Source: Thiohalorhabdus denitrificans | Lineage (GTDB): Bacteria; Pseudomonadota; Gammaproteobacteria; Thiohalorhabdales; Thiohalorhabdaceae | DNA: 64,000 bases | Reading direction: 5' to 3' | NCBI RefSeq assembly: GCF_001399755.1 | Contig: NZ_LJCP01000011.1 | Coordinates: 372,001-436,000, forward strand | Shown here: positions 51,059-60,459 of the stretch, one piece after another | Numbering within the stretch: position 1 is the first letter of the stretch | Layout of the letters: each line of letters opens with the position of its first letter | Made by a program: the position numbers and the translations under genes | The notes under the pieces: generated by a model | The model's input: the letters and a program-made list of their open reading frames with translations, nothing else | The model's database searches: none | What the model was told of the DNA's origin: nothing

Positions 51059-51928
51059 ATGGCCGAAGAAGGCAAACCGGTCGTCTATCCCGCCACCCAG
51101 ATGGCGGAGGTGATGGATACGGTGGCTCCGCCCACCGTGCTGACCATCGCCGGCTCCGACCCCAGTGGCGGCGCCGGCATCCAGGCCGACCTGGCCACCA
51201 TCGCCGCCTTCGGCTGCCACGGCGCGGCGGCCATCACCGCCCTGACCGTACAGGACACCCGCAATGTGCACGGGTTCCGGGTCACCCCGGACGACGAGCT
51301 GCGGCAGCAGGTGGCGACGGTGCTAACCGACATCCCGGTGGCCGCCGTGAAGGTGGGCATGCTCGGCAGCGCCGACAACGCCCGCGCGGTGGCCGATCTG
51401 CTGGCGGAGTACCCGGAGATCCCCGCCGTGGTGGACCCGGTGCTGGTGGCCCAGGGCGGCGGCGATCTGGCCCAGGCGGACCTGGCCAAGGTTTTGCAGG
51501 GCACCCTGTTCCCGCGCGCCACGGTGCTGACCCCCAACGAGCACGAGGCCCACGCGCTCACCGGCGGCGAGACCGTGCCCGAGGCCGTCGCCGACGAACT
51601 GCTGCGGGAGGGCGCCCACTACGTCCTGCTGAAGGGCGGCCACCGCCACCCGGAAGAGGAAGTGGTTTCCGACCGGCTGTTCTCCTTCGGCCAGGAGGAG
51701 GCCAGCTTCTCCCACCCGCGCCTGCCCGATCGCGGCTACCACGGCTCCGGCTGCACCCTGTCCACCGCCATCGCCTGCGCCCTGGCCGATGGCCGCGAGG
51801 TGGTGGAATCGGTGCGCACCGGCATCGACTTCACCTTCCGCGCCCTGCGCGCCGCCTACACCCCCGGCCACGGCCAGGCGGTGCCCAACCGGCTGTTCCA
51901 CTGGCACAGCTGGGAGCAGGAGGACTGA
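51059..51928 (+). CDS. thiD: Hydroxymethylpyrimidine/phosphomethylpyrimidine kinase
   Basis: The 289-residue ribokinase-family enzyme phosphorylates HMP and HMP-P for thiamine. It has VLTIAGSDPSGGAGIQADL, VDPVLVAQGG, LTPNEHEA and GYHGSGCTLSTAIAC. The N-terminal 18 residues before MDTVAPP exceed the usual length, so ATG 51113 may be the true start. ThiE is encoded at 53396 on the same strand beyond hpnB. Confidence 0.95.
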   Translation: MAEEGKPVVYPATQMAEVMDTVAPPTVLTIAGSDPSGGAGIQADLATIAAFGCHGAAAITALTVQDTRNVHGFRVTPDDELRQQVATVLTDIPVAAVKVGMLGSADNARAVADLLAEYPEIPAVVDPVLVAQGGGDLAQADLAKVLQGTLFPRATVLTPNEHEAHALTGGETVPEAVADELLREGAHYVLLKGGHRHPEEEVVSDRLFSFGQEEASFSHPRLPDRGYHGSGCTLSTAIACALADGREVVESVRTGIDFTFRALRAAYTPGHGQAVPNRLFHWHSWEQED

Positions 51929-51959
51929 GCCGCCCACGCTCCAGCCCCAGCACGGGCCG

Positions 51960-52103
51960 GTAGGAGCGGCGTCCCGCCGCGAACGGATGCAGCGTTTGCC
52001 GACAATTGCGGCGTAGACGCCGTTCCTACGGGATGCAGCTGTGGGAGCGGTCCGCGACCGCGATGGACCGCCTTAACAAGTCGCGGTCGCGGACCGCTCC
52101 CAC
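51960..52103. repeat. Cluster of four GTAG-type REP units
   Basis: Unit 1 is direct (51960-51983, GTAGGAGCGGCGTCCCGCCG-CGAA), unit 2 is inverted (52006-52029), unit 3 is direct (52041-52063, GTGGGAGCGGTCCGCGACCG-CGA) and unit 4 is the exact inverted copy of unit 3 (52081-52103). Two BIMEs of different subfamilies are thus joined between convergent thiD and hpnB. Confidence 0.88.
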
Positions 52104-52153
52104 AGGACCCTTTTGCCAGGGGGGTGAGGTTTCCCTTCCGGTCACCTTGGCCA

Positions 52154-53296
52154 TCACCCCCGCCCATCCTGACCAAGCCGCGCATAGGTCCGCCCCTTCC
52201 AGCGCGTCCGCACGCCCCGCCAGTAGCGCCCCGCGGAGGACCAGGTCATGGCCAGGAACAGGGTGCCCGCCAGGGACAGCGCCAGCCCCCGCAGGGCGTT
52301 CAGGCCGTAGAAGCGCAGGGTGGGGGCGTAGGCGGCGGCCATGGCGGCCAGCCCCAGTCCACCGGCCAGGCGCCCGGACGGGCCGCCCGCCGCCAGGCCG
52401 AGAAGGGGGCCCCAGAAGGCCAGGGCCATGAGGGCGGTGGCACCGGTGAGTAGGCTCGCCGAATACCGCAGCTGGGTGAAGGCGGTGCGGGCCACCATGT
52501 CGTGGATCTCCCCCAGCGAACCGTAGGCCCGCAGGCTGCGCGCCGAGCGGGTAAGCCCCAGCCAGACCGAGCCGCCTCCCCGCTTGAGCCGTCGGGCCAG
52601 GGCGCAGTCGTCGATGACCGCGTCACGGATGGCCGCCGGGCCCCCGGCCCGTTCCAGTGCCTCCGCCTCCAGGAGCATGCAGCCCCCCGCCGCGCCGGCC
52701 ACGCGACGATCCGGCCGGTTGATCCGGGCGAAGGGGTAGAGCAGCTTGAAGAAGAAGACGAAGGCGGGCAGCAGCAGGCGCTCCCAGGCCGACTCCATGC
52801 GCAGGGCCGCCATCAGCGACACCAGGCTACGGCCCTCGCTCCGGAGCTTGTCCCGCAGCGCCAGCAGGGTCCCGGGCTCCAGCTCGATGTCGGCGTCGAG
52901 GAGCAGCACATAGGGCGTGTCCACCCGCCGGACCCCCTGCTCCAGGGCCCACACCTTGCCCTGCCAGCCGGCGGGCAAAGGCTCGCCGTGAAGCACCGTC
53001 ACCCCCTCGCCGCCCACGGCCCGGGCCGCCGCCGCGGTGCCGTCGGTGGAGCCATCGTCCACCACCAGGATCCGCAGGCCCCTTCCCTGCCGAGCCAGGG
53101 CACGGACGGTGCGGCCGATGCAGGCGGCCTCGTCGCGGGCGGGAATGACGGCGGTAACGTCCCGGAGGTCGGCGGCCCTGGCGCCCGGGGCCGCCTCCAG
53201 GCGCTCCCGGGTGCTCCAGGGTCGCCAGGGCAGCACCAGCACCGCGGTCCAAAGGGCCGCGCCGCCAGCAGCCAGCCCGAAAAGTGCGGTCTCCAC
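52154..53296 (-). CDS. hpnB: HpnB-type family 2 glycosyltransferase
   Basis: The 380-residue protein has an N-terminal helix, a GT-A domain with DVTAVIPARDEAACIGRTV, VVDDGSTDGT, LPAGWQGKVWALEQG, LLLDADIELEP (DxD-type), AGAAGGCMLLEAEALE, DDCALARRLKRGGG and RTAFTQLRYS, then three C-terminal helices. This sequence set is that of the hopanoid biosynthesis-associated HpnB family. No other hpn gene is in the window, so a hopanoid role is by family only. Confidence 0.88.
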   Translation of the reverse strand: METALFGLAAGGAALWTAVLVLPWRPWSTRERLEAAPGARAADLRDVTAVIPARDEAACIGRTVRALARQGRGLRILVVDDGSTDGTAAAARAVGGEGVTVLHGEPLPAGWQGKVWALEQGVRRVDTPYVLLLDADIELEPGTLLALRDKLRSEGRSLVSLMAALRMESAWERLLLPAFVFFFKLLYPFARINRPDRRVAGAAGGCMLLEAEALERAGGPAAIRDAVIDDCALARRLKRGGGSVWLGLTRSARSLRAYGSLGEIHDMVARTAFTQLRYSASLLTGATALMALAFWGPLLGLAAGGPSGRLAGGLGLAAMAAAYAPTLRFYGLNALRGLALSLAGTLFLAMTWSSAGRYWRGVRTRWKGRTYARLGQDGRG

Positions 53297-53395
53297 TTGC
53301 TTTCCCTCTCAAGAAGGTGGGGCGGGTTGAACTTCCCGGCCCGCGCCCCAAGATGGGACAAGCCCGTTCCTGCAACCCATGGGAGCACCCGAGCC

Positions 53396-54064
53396 ATGCC
53401 AGGGGAAGCCGTATCCGCCGCCATGGACCACCGCCTGTCGCCCATACGCGGCGCCTACTTGATCGCCGACCGCGAGCACCTGTCCGCCGAGCGCCTGCTC
53501 CCGGCCACCCGGGAGGCCCTGGAGGGCGGGGTGCGCCTGGTGCAGTACCGCGACAAGGGCACCGACCGGGAGCGGCGCCTGGAGGAGGCGCGGGGCCTGG
53601 CGGCGCTGTGCCACGACTATGGGGCCCTGTGCATCGTCAACGACGACCCGGAGCTGGCCCGGGACGCCGGCGCCGACGGGGTGCACCTGGGCGGCGACGA
53701 CGCCTCCATCGCCGCGGCCCGGGAGCTGCTGGGCCCGGGGGCGGTCATCGGGGCCTCCTGCTACAACGACATCGGCCGGGCCTTCGCCGCCCGCCGCGCC
53801 GGCGCCGACTACGTGGCCTTCGGCTCCTTCCACCCCTCCCCCACCAAGCCGGCCGCGGTGCGCGCCCCGCTTTCCCTCCTCAAGCGGGCCCGCGCCCAGC
53901 TGGACCTGCCCATCGTCGTAATCGGCGGCATCACCCCCGACAACGCCGGGCCCCTGGCCCTGGCCGGCGCCGACGCCGCCGCGGCCATCAGCGGCATCCT
54001 GGACGCCCCGGACATCCGCGCCGCCGCCCAGCGGCTCAACAACCTCCTGCGCCTGCACTGGTGA
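53396..54064 (+). CDS. thiE: Thiamine-phosphate synthase
   Basis: The 222-residue TIM barrel joins HMP-PP and thiazole phosphate. Motifs are VRLVQYRDKGTDRE, IVNDDPELARDAGADGVHLG, SCYNDIGRA, DYVAFGSFHPSPTKP, VVIGGITPDNAGPL and AAAAISGILDAPD. The start may be ATG 53396 or ATG 53423 (MDHRLSP). I looked for a TPP riboswitch upstream and found none. Confidence 0.96.
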   Translation: MPGEAVSAAMDHRLSPIRGAYLIADREHLSAERLLPATREALEGGVRLVQYRDKGTDRERRLEEARGLAALCHDYGALCIVNDDPELARDAGADGVHLGGDDASIAAARELLGPGAVIGASCYNDIGRAFAARRAGADYVAFGSFHPSPTKPAAVRAPLSLLKRARAQLDLPIVVIGGITPDNAGPLALAGADAAAAISGILDAPDIRAAAQRLNNLLRLHW

Positions 54065-54135
54065 GGGCGATTGACAGCCACGGGGGCACCTTTTAGCTTG
54101 ATCGGTTTCCCGGAACCCCCCTTTGGAGTGGTGTC

Positions 54136-55419
54136 ATGGCGACGCGGTCGGAACAGCTCTTTGCGGAAGCCCAGAAGTACATCCCCGGCGGTGTGAACTC
54201 GTCCGTGCGGGCGTTCAAGCCCGTGGGCGGCACGCCCCTGTTCATGGAGCGGGGCGAGGGCAGCCGCATGTGGGACGCCGACGGCCGGGAGTTCATCGAC
54301 TACGTGGGCTCCTGGGGGCCGCTCATCCTGGGCCACGCCGCCCCGGAGGTGGTCTCCGCCATCCAGGATACGGTGGCCCGGGGCACGAGCTTCGGCACCC
54401 CCACCGAGCTGGAGACCGACATGGCGCGGCTGATCACCGAGATGGTGCCCTCGGTGGACAAGGTGCGCATGTGCAACTCCGGCACCGAGGCCACCATGAG
54501 CGCCCTGCGCCTGGCCCGGGGCTACACCAACCGCGACAAGGTGGTGAAGTTCGAGGGCAACTACCACGGCCACGTGGACAGCCTGCTGGTGAAGGCGGGC
54601 TCCGGCGCCCTGTCCCTGGGGGTGCCCAGCAGCCCCGGGGTGCCCAAGGACCTGGTCCAGCACACCCATACCCTGCCCTACAACGACATCGACGCCGCCA
54701 CCGCCCTGTTCGAGGACATCGGCCGCGAGGTGGCGGCGATCATCGTCGAGCCGGTGGCCGGCAACATGGGCTGCGTGCCGCCGGAGCCGGGCTTCCTGCA
54801 GGGCCTGCGGGACCTGTGCGACAGCTACGGCACCGTGCTGATCTTCGACGAGGTGATGACCGGCTTCCGCGTGGCCGCCGGCGGCGCCCAGGAGTACTAC
54901 CGCGTCACCCCCGACCTCACCTGCCTTGGCAAGGTGATCGGCGGCGGTATGCCGGTGGGCGCCTTCGGCGGCAAGAAGGAGATCATGGCCCACCTCTCCC
55001 CGGAAGGCCCCGTCTACCAGGCCGGCACCCTGTCTGGGAATCCGGTGGCCATGATCGCCGGGATCACCACCCTGAAGGCCATCAACAACGCCCACTTCCA
55101 CGCCGACCTGGAGCAGCGCACCGCCCGCTTGGCCGAGGGCCTCGCCGAGGCCGGCGCCGAGGCGGGGGTGCCCATGGTGGAGAACCACGTGGGGGCCATG
55201 TTCGGGGTGTTCTTCTCGGACCGGCCGGTGCGCACCTTCCGGGACGTGGCGGACGCCGACGCCAACCGCTTCGCCCAGTTCTTCCACGGCATGCTCGCGG
55301 AGGGGGTCTACCTGGCCCCCTCGCCCTTCGAGGCCGGCTTCCTCTCCCGCGCCCACTCCGAGGCCGACGTGGACGCCACGCTGGAGGCGGCCCACAAGGT
55401 GCTGGCGGGGATCGCCTAG
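54136..55419 (+). CDS. hemL: Glutamate-1-semialdehyde 2,1-aminomutase
   Basis: The 427-residue PLP enzyme makes 5-aminolevulinate, the tetrapyrrole precursor in the C5 pathway. It has [13 protein letters not shown] at the N-terminus, [28 protein letters not shown] and [16 protein letters not shown] with PLP Lys near residue 266. It lies 71 bp after thiE and before a strong hairpin. Confidence 0.98.
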   Translation: MATRSEQLFAEAQKYIPGGVNSSVRAFKPVGGTPLFMERGEGSRMWDADGREFIDYVGSWGPLILGHAAPEVVSAIQDTVARGTSFGTPTELETDMARLITEMVPSVDKVRMCNSGTEATMSALRLARGYTNRDKVVKFEGNYHGHVDSLLVKAGSGALSLGVPSSPGVPKDLVQHTHTLPYNDIDAATALFEDIGREVAAIIVEPVAGNMGCVPPEPGFLQGLRDLCDSYGTVLIFDEVMTGFRVAAGGAQEYYRVTPDLTCLGKVIGGGMPVGAFGGKKEIMAHLSPEGPVYQAGTLSGNPVAMIAGITTLKAINNAHFHADLEQRTARLAEGLAEAGAEAGVPMVENHVGAMFGVFFSDRPVRTFRDVADADANRFAQFFHGMLAEGVYLAPSPFEAGFLSRAHSEADVDATLEAAHKVLAGIA

Positions 55420-55448
55420 GACCTGGCCGGAATCAGTGCGGCTCGCCC

Positions 55449-55478
55449 CGAACGGCCCGGAACCTTCCGGGCCGTTCG
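55449..55478 (+). terminator. Terminator after hemL
   Basis: CGAACGGCCCGGAA (55449-55462) and TTCCGGGCCGTTCG (55465-55478) form a perfect 14-bp dyad. It is followed by GCGTCT with no T-run. It separates hemL from the ccm operon. Confidence 0.65.
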
Positions 55479-55596
55479 GCGTCTCAGGGGCCGGAATATC
55501 CCGGCCGAGCCCGAAAGGGCCCGCCATGACAGCCGAACCGGCCCCATGCTAAGCTTGCGCCCCGTCGCACTCCAGGCAACCTACCCCGGCATCTCC

Positions 55597-56325
55597 ATGG
55601 CAAGCGAAACGGATCGGCAGCCCGCGGCCGCACCCCCCGCAGACCAGCCCGGGCACGGGCCCGTGGCTGCCGCGCAAGGGAGCGCCCCCCGGCTCGAGGG
55701 GGTGGGGCTCTCCTGCGTGCGCCGTGACCGCGTGCTGTTCGAGGGCTTTAACCTCTCCCTGGGCCCCGGCGAGCTGATCCAGATCGAGGGCGCCAACGGC
55801 AGCGGCAAGACCAGCCTGCTGCGCATCCTGTGCCTGCTGGCCCTGCCCGCCGAGGGGGAGGTGCGCTGGAGCGGAAGCAACGTGGAGGAGGTGCGCCCGG
55901 AGTTCCTGGAGGCCCTCACCTACATCGGCCACGCGCACGGGGTGAAGGCGGACCTCACGCCCGTGGAGAACCTGCGGGTGGCCTCGGCCTTGGGCGCGGG
56001 CTGGGCTGCCATGGACCCCGACGAGGCCCTGGCCCGCATCGGCCTGGCGGGCTTCGAGGACAAGCCGGTGCGCGAGCTCTCCGCTGGGCAGACCCGCCGC
56101 GTGGCCCTGGCGCGCCTGCTCATCCACCCCACGCCGCTGTGGATCCTCGACGAGCCCTTCACCGCCCTGGACCGCAAGGGCAAGGCCTACGTGGAGGCGC
56201 TGCTGCGCGAGCACTGCGAGGCCGGCGGCATGGCGCTGATCACCACGCACCAGCCCGTGGACCTGGGCGCCGCCACCATGTCCCGCATCCACCTGGGCCC
56301 CGAGGCGGCCACGGAGGGGGACTGA
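55597..56325 (+). CDS. ccmA: CcmA, ATPase of the haem-handling ABC complex
   Basis: The 242-residue ATPase has Walker A GANGSGKTS, signature LSAGQTRRV, and Walker B WILDEPFTALD. With CcmB and CcmC it releases holo-CcmE in System I cytochrome c maturation. The first 35 residues before RLEGVGLSCVRR are an Ala/Pro-rich extension; an earlier frame to 55546 is less likely. It heads ccmABCDEFGHI. Confidence 0.95.
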   Translation: MASETDRQPAAAPPADQPGHGPVAAAQGSAPRLEGVGLSCVRRDRVLFEGFNLSLGPGELIQIEGANGSGKTSLLRILCLLALPAEGEVRWSGSNVEEVRPEFLEALTYIGHAHGVKADLTPVENLRVASALGAGWAAMDPDEALARIGLAGFEDKPVRELSAGQTRRVALARLLIHPTPLWILDEPFTALDRKGKAYVEALLREHCEAGGMALITTHQPVDLGAATMSRIHLGPEAATEGD

Positions 56326-56327
56326 AC

Positions 56328-56996
56328 ATGGGCCGCGCCTTCGCCACCATCCTCGCGCGCGACCTCACCCTGGCCCTGCGCCACCGCAGCGAGCTGGGCA
56401 ACCCCCTGATGTTCTTCATCGTGGTGGTGACCCTGTTCCCCCTGGCCCTGGGCCCGGAGCAGGACATCCTCACCCGCGTGGCGCCGGGGATCATCTGGGT
56501 GGCGGCCCTGCTGGCGGCCACCCTGTCCATGGACGGCATGTTCCGCTCCGACTTCGAGGACGGCTCCCTGGAGCAGATGCTGCTGTCGCCCCACCCCCCG
56601 GCGCTACTGGTGGTGGCCAAGGTGCTGGCCCATTGGCTGGTGACCGGGCTGCCCCTGATCCTCATCTCGCCGCTGCTGGCCCTGTTCCTGCACCTGCCCC
56701 TGGAGGCATTGCCGGTACTGCTGGCCACCCTGGCCCTGGGCACCCCGGTTTTGTCCATGGTGGGCGCCATCGGCGTCGCCCTGACCGTGGGCCTGCGCCG
56801 GGGGGGGCTGCTTTTGACCCTGCTGGTGCTTCCGCTGTATATACCGGTGCTGATCTTCGCCGCCGGGGCCGTGGACAACGCCGCCGCCGGGCTGCCGGTG
56901 GCCGGGCAGCTGTACTTCCTGGCCGCCTTGCTGGTCCTGGCCCTGACCCTGGCGCCCCTGGCCACCGCCGCGGCCCTGCGCATCAGCGTCGCCTGA
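56328..56996 (+). CDS. ccmB: CcmB, membrane subunit
   Basis: The 222-residue protein has six membrane helices, starting FATILARDLTLALRHRSEL, with LFPLALGP, DGSLEQMLLSP and LYIPVLIF. It starts 2 bp after ccmA. It forms the ABC permease with CcmA. Confidence 0.96.
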   Translation: MGRAFATILARDLTLALRHRSELGNPLMFFIVVVTLFPLALGPEQDILTRVAPGIIWVAALLAATLSMDGMFRSDFEDGSLEQMLLSPHPPALLVVAKVLAHWLVTGLPLILISPLLALFLHLPLEALPVLLATLALGTPVLSMVGAIGVALTVGLRRGGLLLTLLVLPLYIPVLIFAAGAVDNAAAGLPVAGQLYFLAALLVLALTLAPLATAAALRISVA

Positions 56997-57075
56997 CCGG
57001 GCCCTCGGGGTCCCGTATTCGAGGCTTTCCTATGATCGCCACACACCCACCCACTGCATGCGAGGCGGGCTAGTC

Positions 57076-57819
57076 ATGTTCCAGTGGATCCACAAGTACG
57101 GCTCCCCCCGCTACTTCTACGGCTTCTCCCGGCGCCTGACGCCCTGGCTGGGCGCGATCACGGCCCTGCTGCTGGCGGTGGGGACCTACTGGGGCCTGGT
57201 GGTGGCGCCGGCGGACTACCAGCAAGGCGACAGCTACCGGATCATCTTCATCCACGTCCCGGCGGCCTGGATGTCCATGTTCGTGTACATGGTCATGGCC
57301 GTGTCCGGCATCATCACGCTGGTGTGGCGCATGAAGGTGGCGGAAGCCATGATGCGCGCCTCCGCGCCCCTGGGGGCGTCGTTCACCTTCCTGGCCCTAG
57401 TGACCGGCTCCCTGTGGGGCAAGCCCATGTGGGGCACCTACTGGGTGTGGGACGCGCGGCTCACCTCCGAGCTGATCCTGCTGTTCCTCTACCTGGGCTT
57501 CATCGCCCTGCAGTCGGCCATCGAGGATCGCCGTACCGCCGCCCGGGCAGGGGCGGTGCTGGCCCTGGTGGGCGTGGTCAACATCCCCATCATCCATTAC
57601 TCCGTGGAGTGGTGGAGCACCCTGCACCAGGGCCCCACCGTCACCAAGTTCGACGCCCCCTCCATCTCGATGGGCATGCTGATCCCCCTGCTGATCATGG
57701 CCACGGGCTTCACGCTCTATTTCTTCACGGTGGCCTTCAAGCGCGTCCGGGTGGAGATCCTGGAATCGGAGGCCGGAAGCAGCTGGGTGAGGGAACTGGC
57801 GGACGAGAAGGGAAACTAA
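57076..57819 (+). CDS. ccmC: CcmC, haem delivery to CcmE
   Basis: The 247-residue protein has six membrane helices and the WWD-type haem-binding motif WGKPMWGTYWVWDARLTSEL, with conserved His in FIHVPAAWMSM and IPIIHYSVEWW. It attaches haem to CcmE in the periplasm. ATG 57076 (MFQWIHKYG) is the family start; six codons upstream are also open. Confidence 0.97.
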   Translation: MFQWIHKYGSPRYFYGFSRRLTPWLGAITALLLAVGTYWGLVVAPADYQQGDSYRIIFIHVPAAWMSMFVYMVMAVSGIITLVWRMKVAEAMMRASAPLGASFTFLALVTGSLWGKPMWGTYWVWDARLTSELILLFLYLGFIALQSAIEDRRTAARAGAVLALVGVVNIPIIHYSVEWWSTLHQGPTVTKFDAPSISMGMLIPLLIMATGFTLYFFTVAFKRVRVEILESEAGSSWVRELADEKGN

Positions 57820-57823
57820 GGGA

Positions 57824-57979
57824 ATGACACTACAGGAATTCTTTTACATGGGCGGCTACGGCGTCTTCGTGTGGCCGTCCTACGGCCTTGCCCTGGTGAT
57901 CCTTTTGGTGAATCTCGTCGTTCCCCATTGGCGCGAGCGCCGGACCCTCAGACAAATCGCTCGCCGCAACCGGCGTTGA
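57824..57979 (+). CDS. ccmD: CcmD, small membrane subunit
   Basis: The 51-residue protein MTLQEFFYMGGYGVFVWPSY then a single membrane helix (LALVILLVNLVV), followed by an Arg-rich tail (HWRERRTLRQIARR). The FFxMGGYGxFVWPSY pattern is characteristic of CcmD, which stabilises the CcmC-CcmE contact. It begins 4 bp after the ccmC stop and ends 10 bp before ccmE. Confidence 0.93.
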   Translation: MTLQEFFYMGGYGVFVWPSYGLALVILLVNLVVPHWRERRTLRQIARRNRR

Positions 57980-57989
57980 GGAGGAGTGG

Positions 57990-58445
57990 ATGACCCCCCG
58001 CCGCAAGAAACGCTTGTACCTGGTGCTCCTGATCCTGATCGGTGTTGGCGGCGCCACGGCCCTCGGGCTGACCGCCTTCCGCGAGAACCTAGTGTACTTC
58101 TACAGCCCGAGCGAGATCGCCAAGGGCAAGGCGCCGGAAAACCGCACCTTCCGGATCGGCGGCCTGGTGAAGGAAGACAGCGTGGAACGGGACGACGAGA
58201 GCCTCGACGTGCGCTTCGTCATCACCGACACCGCCCATGACGTGCCCATCGAGTACAGCGGCATCCTTCCCGACCTGTTCCGCGAGGGACAGGGCATCGT
58301 CGCCAACGGCAAGCTGAACGGCGAGGGGGTCTTCCTGGCGGAGGAGGTGCTGGCCAAGCACGACGAGGAGTACATGCCCCCCGAGGCCGCCGAGGCCCTG
58401 GAGAAGGCCGGCGGCAAGCCCCCCCATTCCATGGCCGACAAGTAG
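57990..58445 (+). CDS. ccmE: CcmE, periplasmic haem chaperone
   Basis: The 151-residue protein has an N-terminal anchor helix (LYLVLLILIGVGGATAL), an OB-fold and the covalent haem-binding His in LAKHDEEYMPPE. It begins after GAGGAG. It carries haem from CcmC to CcmF/H. Confidence 0.97.
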   Translation: MTPRRKKRLYLVLLILIGVGGATALGLTAFRENLVYFYSPSEIAKGKAPENRTFRIGGLVKEDSVERDDESLDVRFVITDTAHDVPIEYSGILPDLFREGQGIVANGKLNGEGVFLAEEVLAKHDEEYMPPEAAEALEKAGGKPPHSMADK

Positions 58446-58458
58446 GCAGCTCCCCCCA

Positions 58459-60456
58459 ATGGTCCCAGAACTAGGCACTATCGCGATCATCCTGGCCCTG
58501 TGCATGGCCCTCGCCCAGTCGATCCTGCCCCTGTGGGGGGCGGCGCGGGGGATCCCGGAGTGGATGGCGGTGGCCCGGCCCGCCGCCATCGGCCAGTTCG
58601 GCTTCCTGGCCGTCGCCTATGCCATCCTGACCTACTCCTTCGTGGTCAACGACTTCTCCGTGGCCTTCGTGGCCCAGAACTCCAACGAAATCCTGCCCTT
58701 CTACTACCGGATCACCGCGGTCTGGGGCGGCCACGAGGGCTCCATCCTGCTTTGGGCGTTGATCCTCGGCGGCTGGACGCTGGCGGTGGCGCTGTTCAGC
58801 CGGAGCCTTCCGGCCGACTTCGGGGCCCGGGTGCTGGGGGTCATGGGGCTGGTGAGCATCGGCTTCCACCTGTTCATGCTGTTCACCTCCAACCCCTTCG
58901 AGCGACTCACCCCGGTGCCCGCCGACGGCTCGGACCTGAACCCGCTGCTGCAGGACATCGGCATGATCATGCACCCGCCCATTCTCTACATGGGCTACGT
59001 GGGCATGACCGTGGCCTTCGGCTTCGCCATCGCCGCGCTGCTGGGCGGGCGCCTGGACGCGGCCTGGGCGCGCTGGACCCGGCCCTGGGTGGGGGTGGCC
59101 TGGATCTTCCTGACCCTGGGCGTGGCCATCGGCAGCTGGTGGGCCTACTACGAGCTGGGCTGGGGCGGCTGGTGGTTCTGGGATCCGGTGGAGAACGCCT
59201 CCTTCATGCCCTGGCTGGTGGGCACCGCCCTGATCCACTCCCTGGCGGTGACCGAGAAGCGCGGGGTGTTCAAGAGCTGGACGGTGCTGCTGGCCATCAC
59301 CGCCTTCTCCCTGTCCCTGCTGGGCACCTTCCTGGTGCGCTCCGGGGTGCTCACCTCGGTCCACGCCTTCGCCTCTGATCCCAGCCGGGGCGTCTACATC
59401 CTGGCGTTCCTGGCCCTGGTGGTGGGGGGCTCCCTGCTGCTCTACGCCCTGCGTGGCCCCGGTACCCTGGACAGCGGCACCCGCTTCTCCACGGTGTCCC
59501 GCGAGACCCTGCTGCTCGCCAACAACATCCTGCTGGTGGTGGCCATGGCCACCGTCCTGCTGGGCACCATCTACCCGCTGGTGATCGAGGCCCTGGGGCT
59601 GGGCAAGCTGTCCGTGGGCCCGCCCTACTTCAACACCGTCTTCGTGCCCATCATGGGCGTCCTAATGGTCCTCCTGGGCGTGGGCAACCTGGTGCGGTGG
59701 AAGCGCGACGACGCCTCGCGGCTGTGGCACCACCTGCGCTACGCCCTCCTCGGCACCGTCGTCCTGGGCCTGGGCGCCGCCGCCATGGTCACCACCGCCT
59801 CCGACTACCTCATGGTGGCCGTGGGCCTGTTGCTGGCCGTGTGGGTGGCCATCACCAGCGTGCAGGCCGTCTGGACCCAGCTCTCCAGCAAGCGCGGGGT
59901 CATGGAGGGCCTGCGCCGGCTGCCCGCCGGGACCTACGGCATGGCCCTGGCCCACCTGGGCCTGGCGGTGACGGTGGTGGGCATCACCATCTCCACCACC
60001 CAGGAGACGGAGACCCGGCTGCGCATGGAGCCGGGCCAGACCACCGAGCTGGGCGGGTACACCTTCCGCTTCGACGGGGTGGAACAGGTCCAGGGCCCCA
60101 ACTACCAGGCCGCCCGGGGCACCCTCGCGGTGAGCAAGGACGACCAGGCCGTGACGGTCCTGCACCCCGAGAAGCGGAATTACGCCTCCGGCGGCCAGCC
60201 CATGACCGAGGCCGGCATCGACCCGGGGCTCAGCCGGGACATCTATGCCTCCCTCGGCCAGCCCGTGGGCGACGGCGGCGAGGCCTGGAGCGTGCGCATC
60301 TACCACAAGCCCTTCGTCCGCTGGATCTGGCTGGGCGGCCTGTTCATGGCCGCCGGGGGTCTGGTGGCCATCAGCGATCGGCGCTACCGACTGGCGCGCC
60401 GGCGGGAGACCGCCCGGACGACCACCGGCGAGCCCCTGGCCGCCGGGGAGGGCTGA
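58459..60456 (+). CDS. ccmF: CcmF, haem lyase component
   Basis: The 665-residue protein has about 14 membrane helices. It has the WWD signature in GWGGWWFWDPVENASFMPWL and conserved His in GHEGSILLW and MHPPILYMGYVG. With CcmH and CcmI it ligates haem to CxxCH apocytochromes. Length is normal. Confidence 0.98.
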   Translation: MVPELGTIAIILALCMALAQSILPLWGAARGIPEWMAVARPAAIGQFGFLAVAYAILTYSFVVNDFSVAFVAQNSNEILPFYYRITAVWGGHEGSILLWALILGGWTLAVALFSRSLPADFGARVLGVMGLVSIGFHLFMLFTSNPFERLTPVPADGSDLNPLLQDIGMIMHPPILYMGYVGMTVAFGFAIAALLGGRLDAAWARWTRPWVGVAWIFLTLGVAIGSWWAYYELGWGGWWFWDPVENASFMPWLVGTALIHSLAVTEKRGVFKSWTVLLAITAFSLSLLGTFLVRSGVLTSVHAFASDPSRGVYILAFLALVVGGSLLLYALRGPGTLDSGTRFSTVSRETLLLANNILLVVAMATVLLGTIYPLVIEALGLGKLSVGPPYFNTVFVPIMGVLMVLLGVGNLVRWKRDDASRLWHHLRYALLGTVVLGLGAAAMVTTASDYLMVAVGLLLAVWVAITSVQAVWTQLSSKRGVMEGLRRLPAGTYGMALAHLGLAVTVVGITISTTQETETRLRMEPGQTTELGGYTFRFDGVEQVQGPNYQAARGTLAVSKDDQAVTVLHPEKRNYASGGQPMTEAGIDPGLSRDIYASLGQPVGDGGEAWSVRIYHKPFVRWIWLGGLFMAAGGLVAISDRRYRLARRRETARTTTGEPLAAGEG

Positions 60457-60459
60457 GCC

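Noticed and set aside
53297-53395. TPP riboswitch before thiE
   Set aside because: The conserved CTGAGA and ACCTGAT elements are absent.
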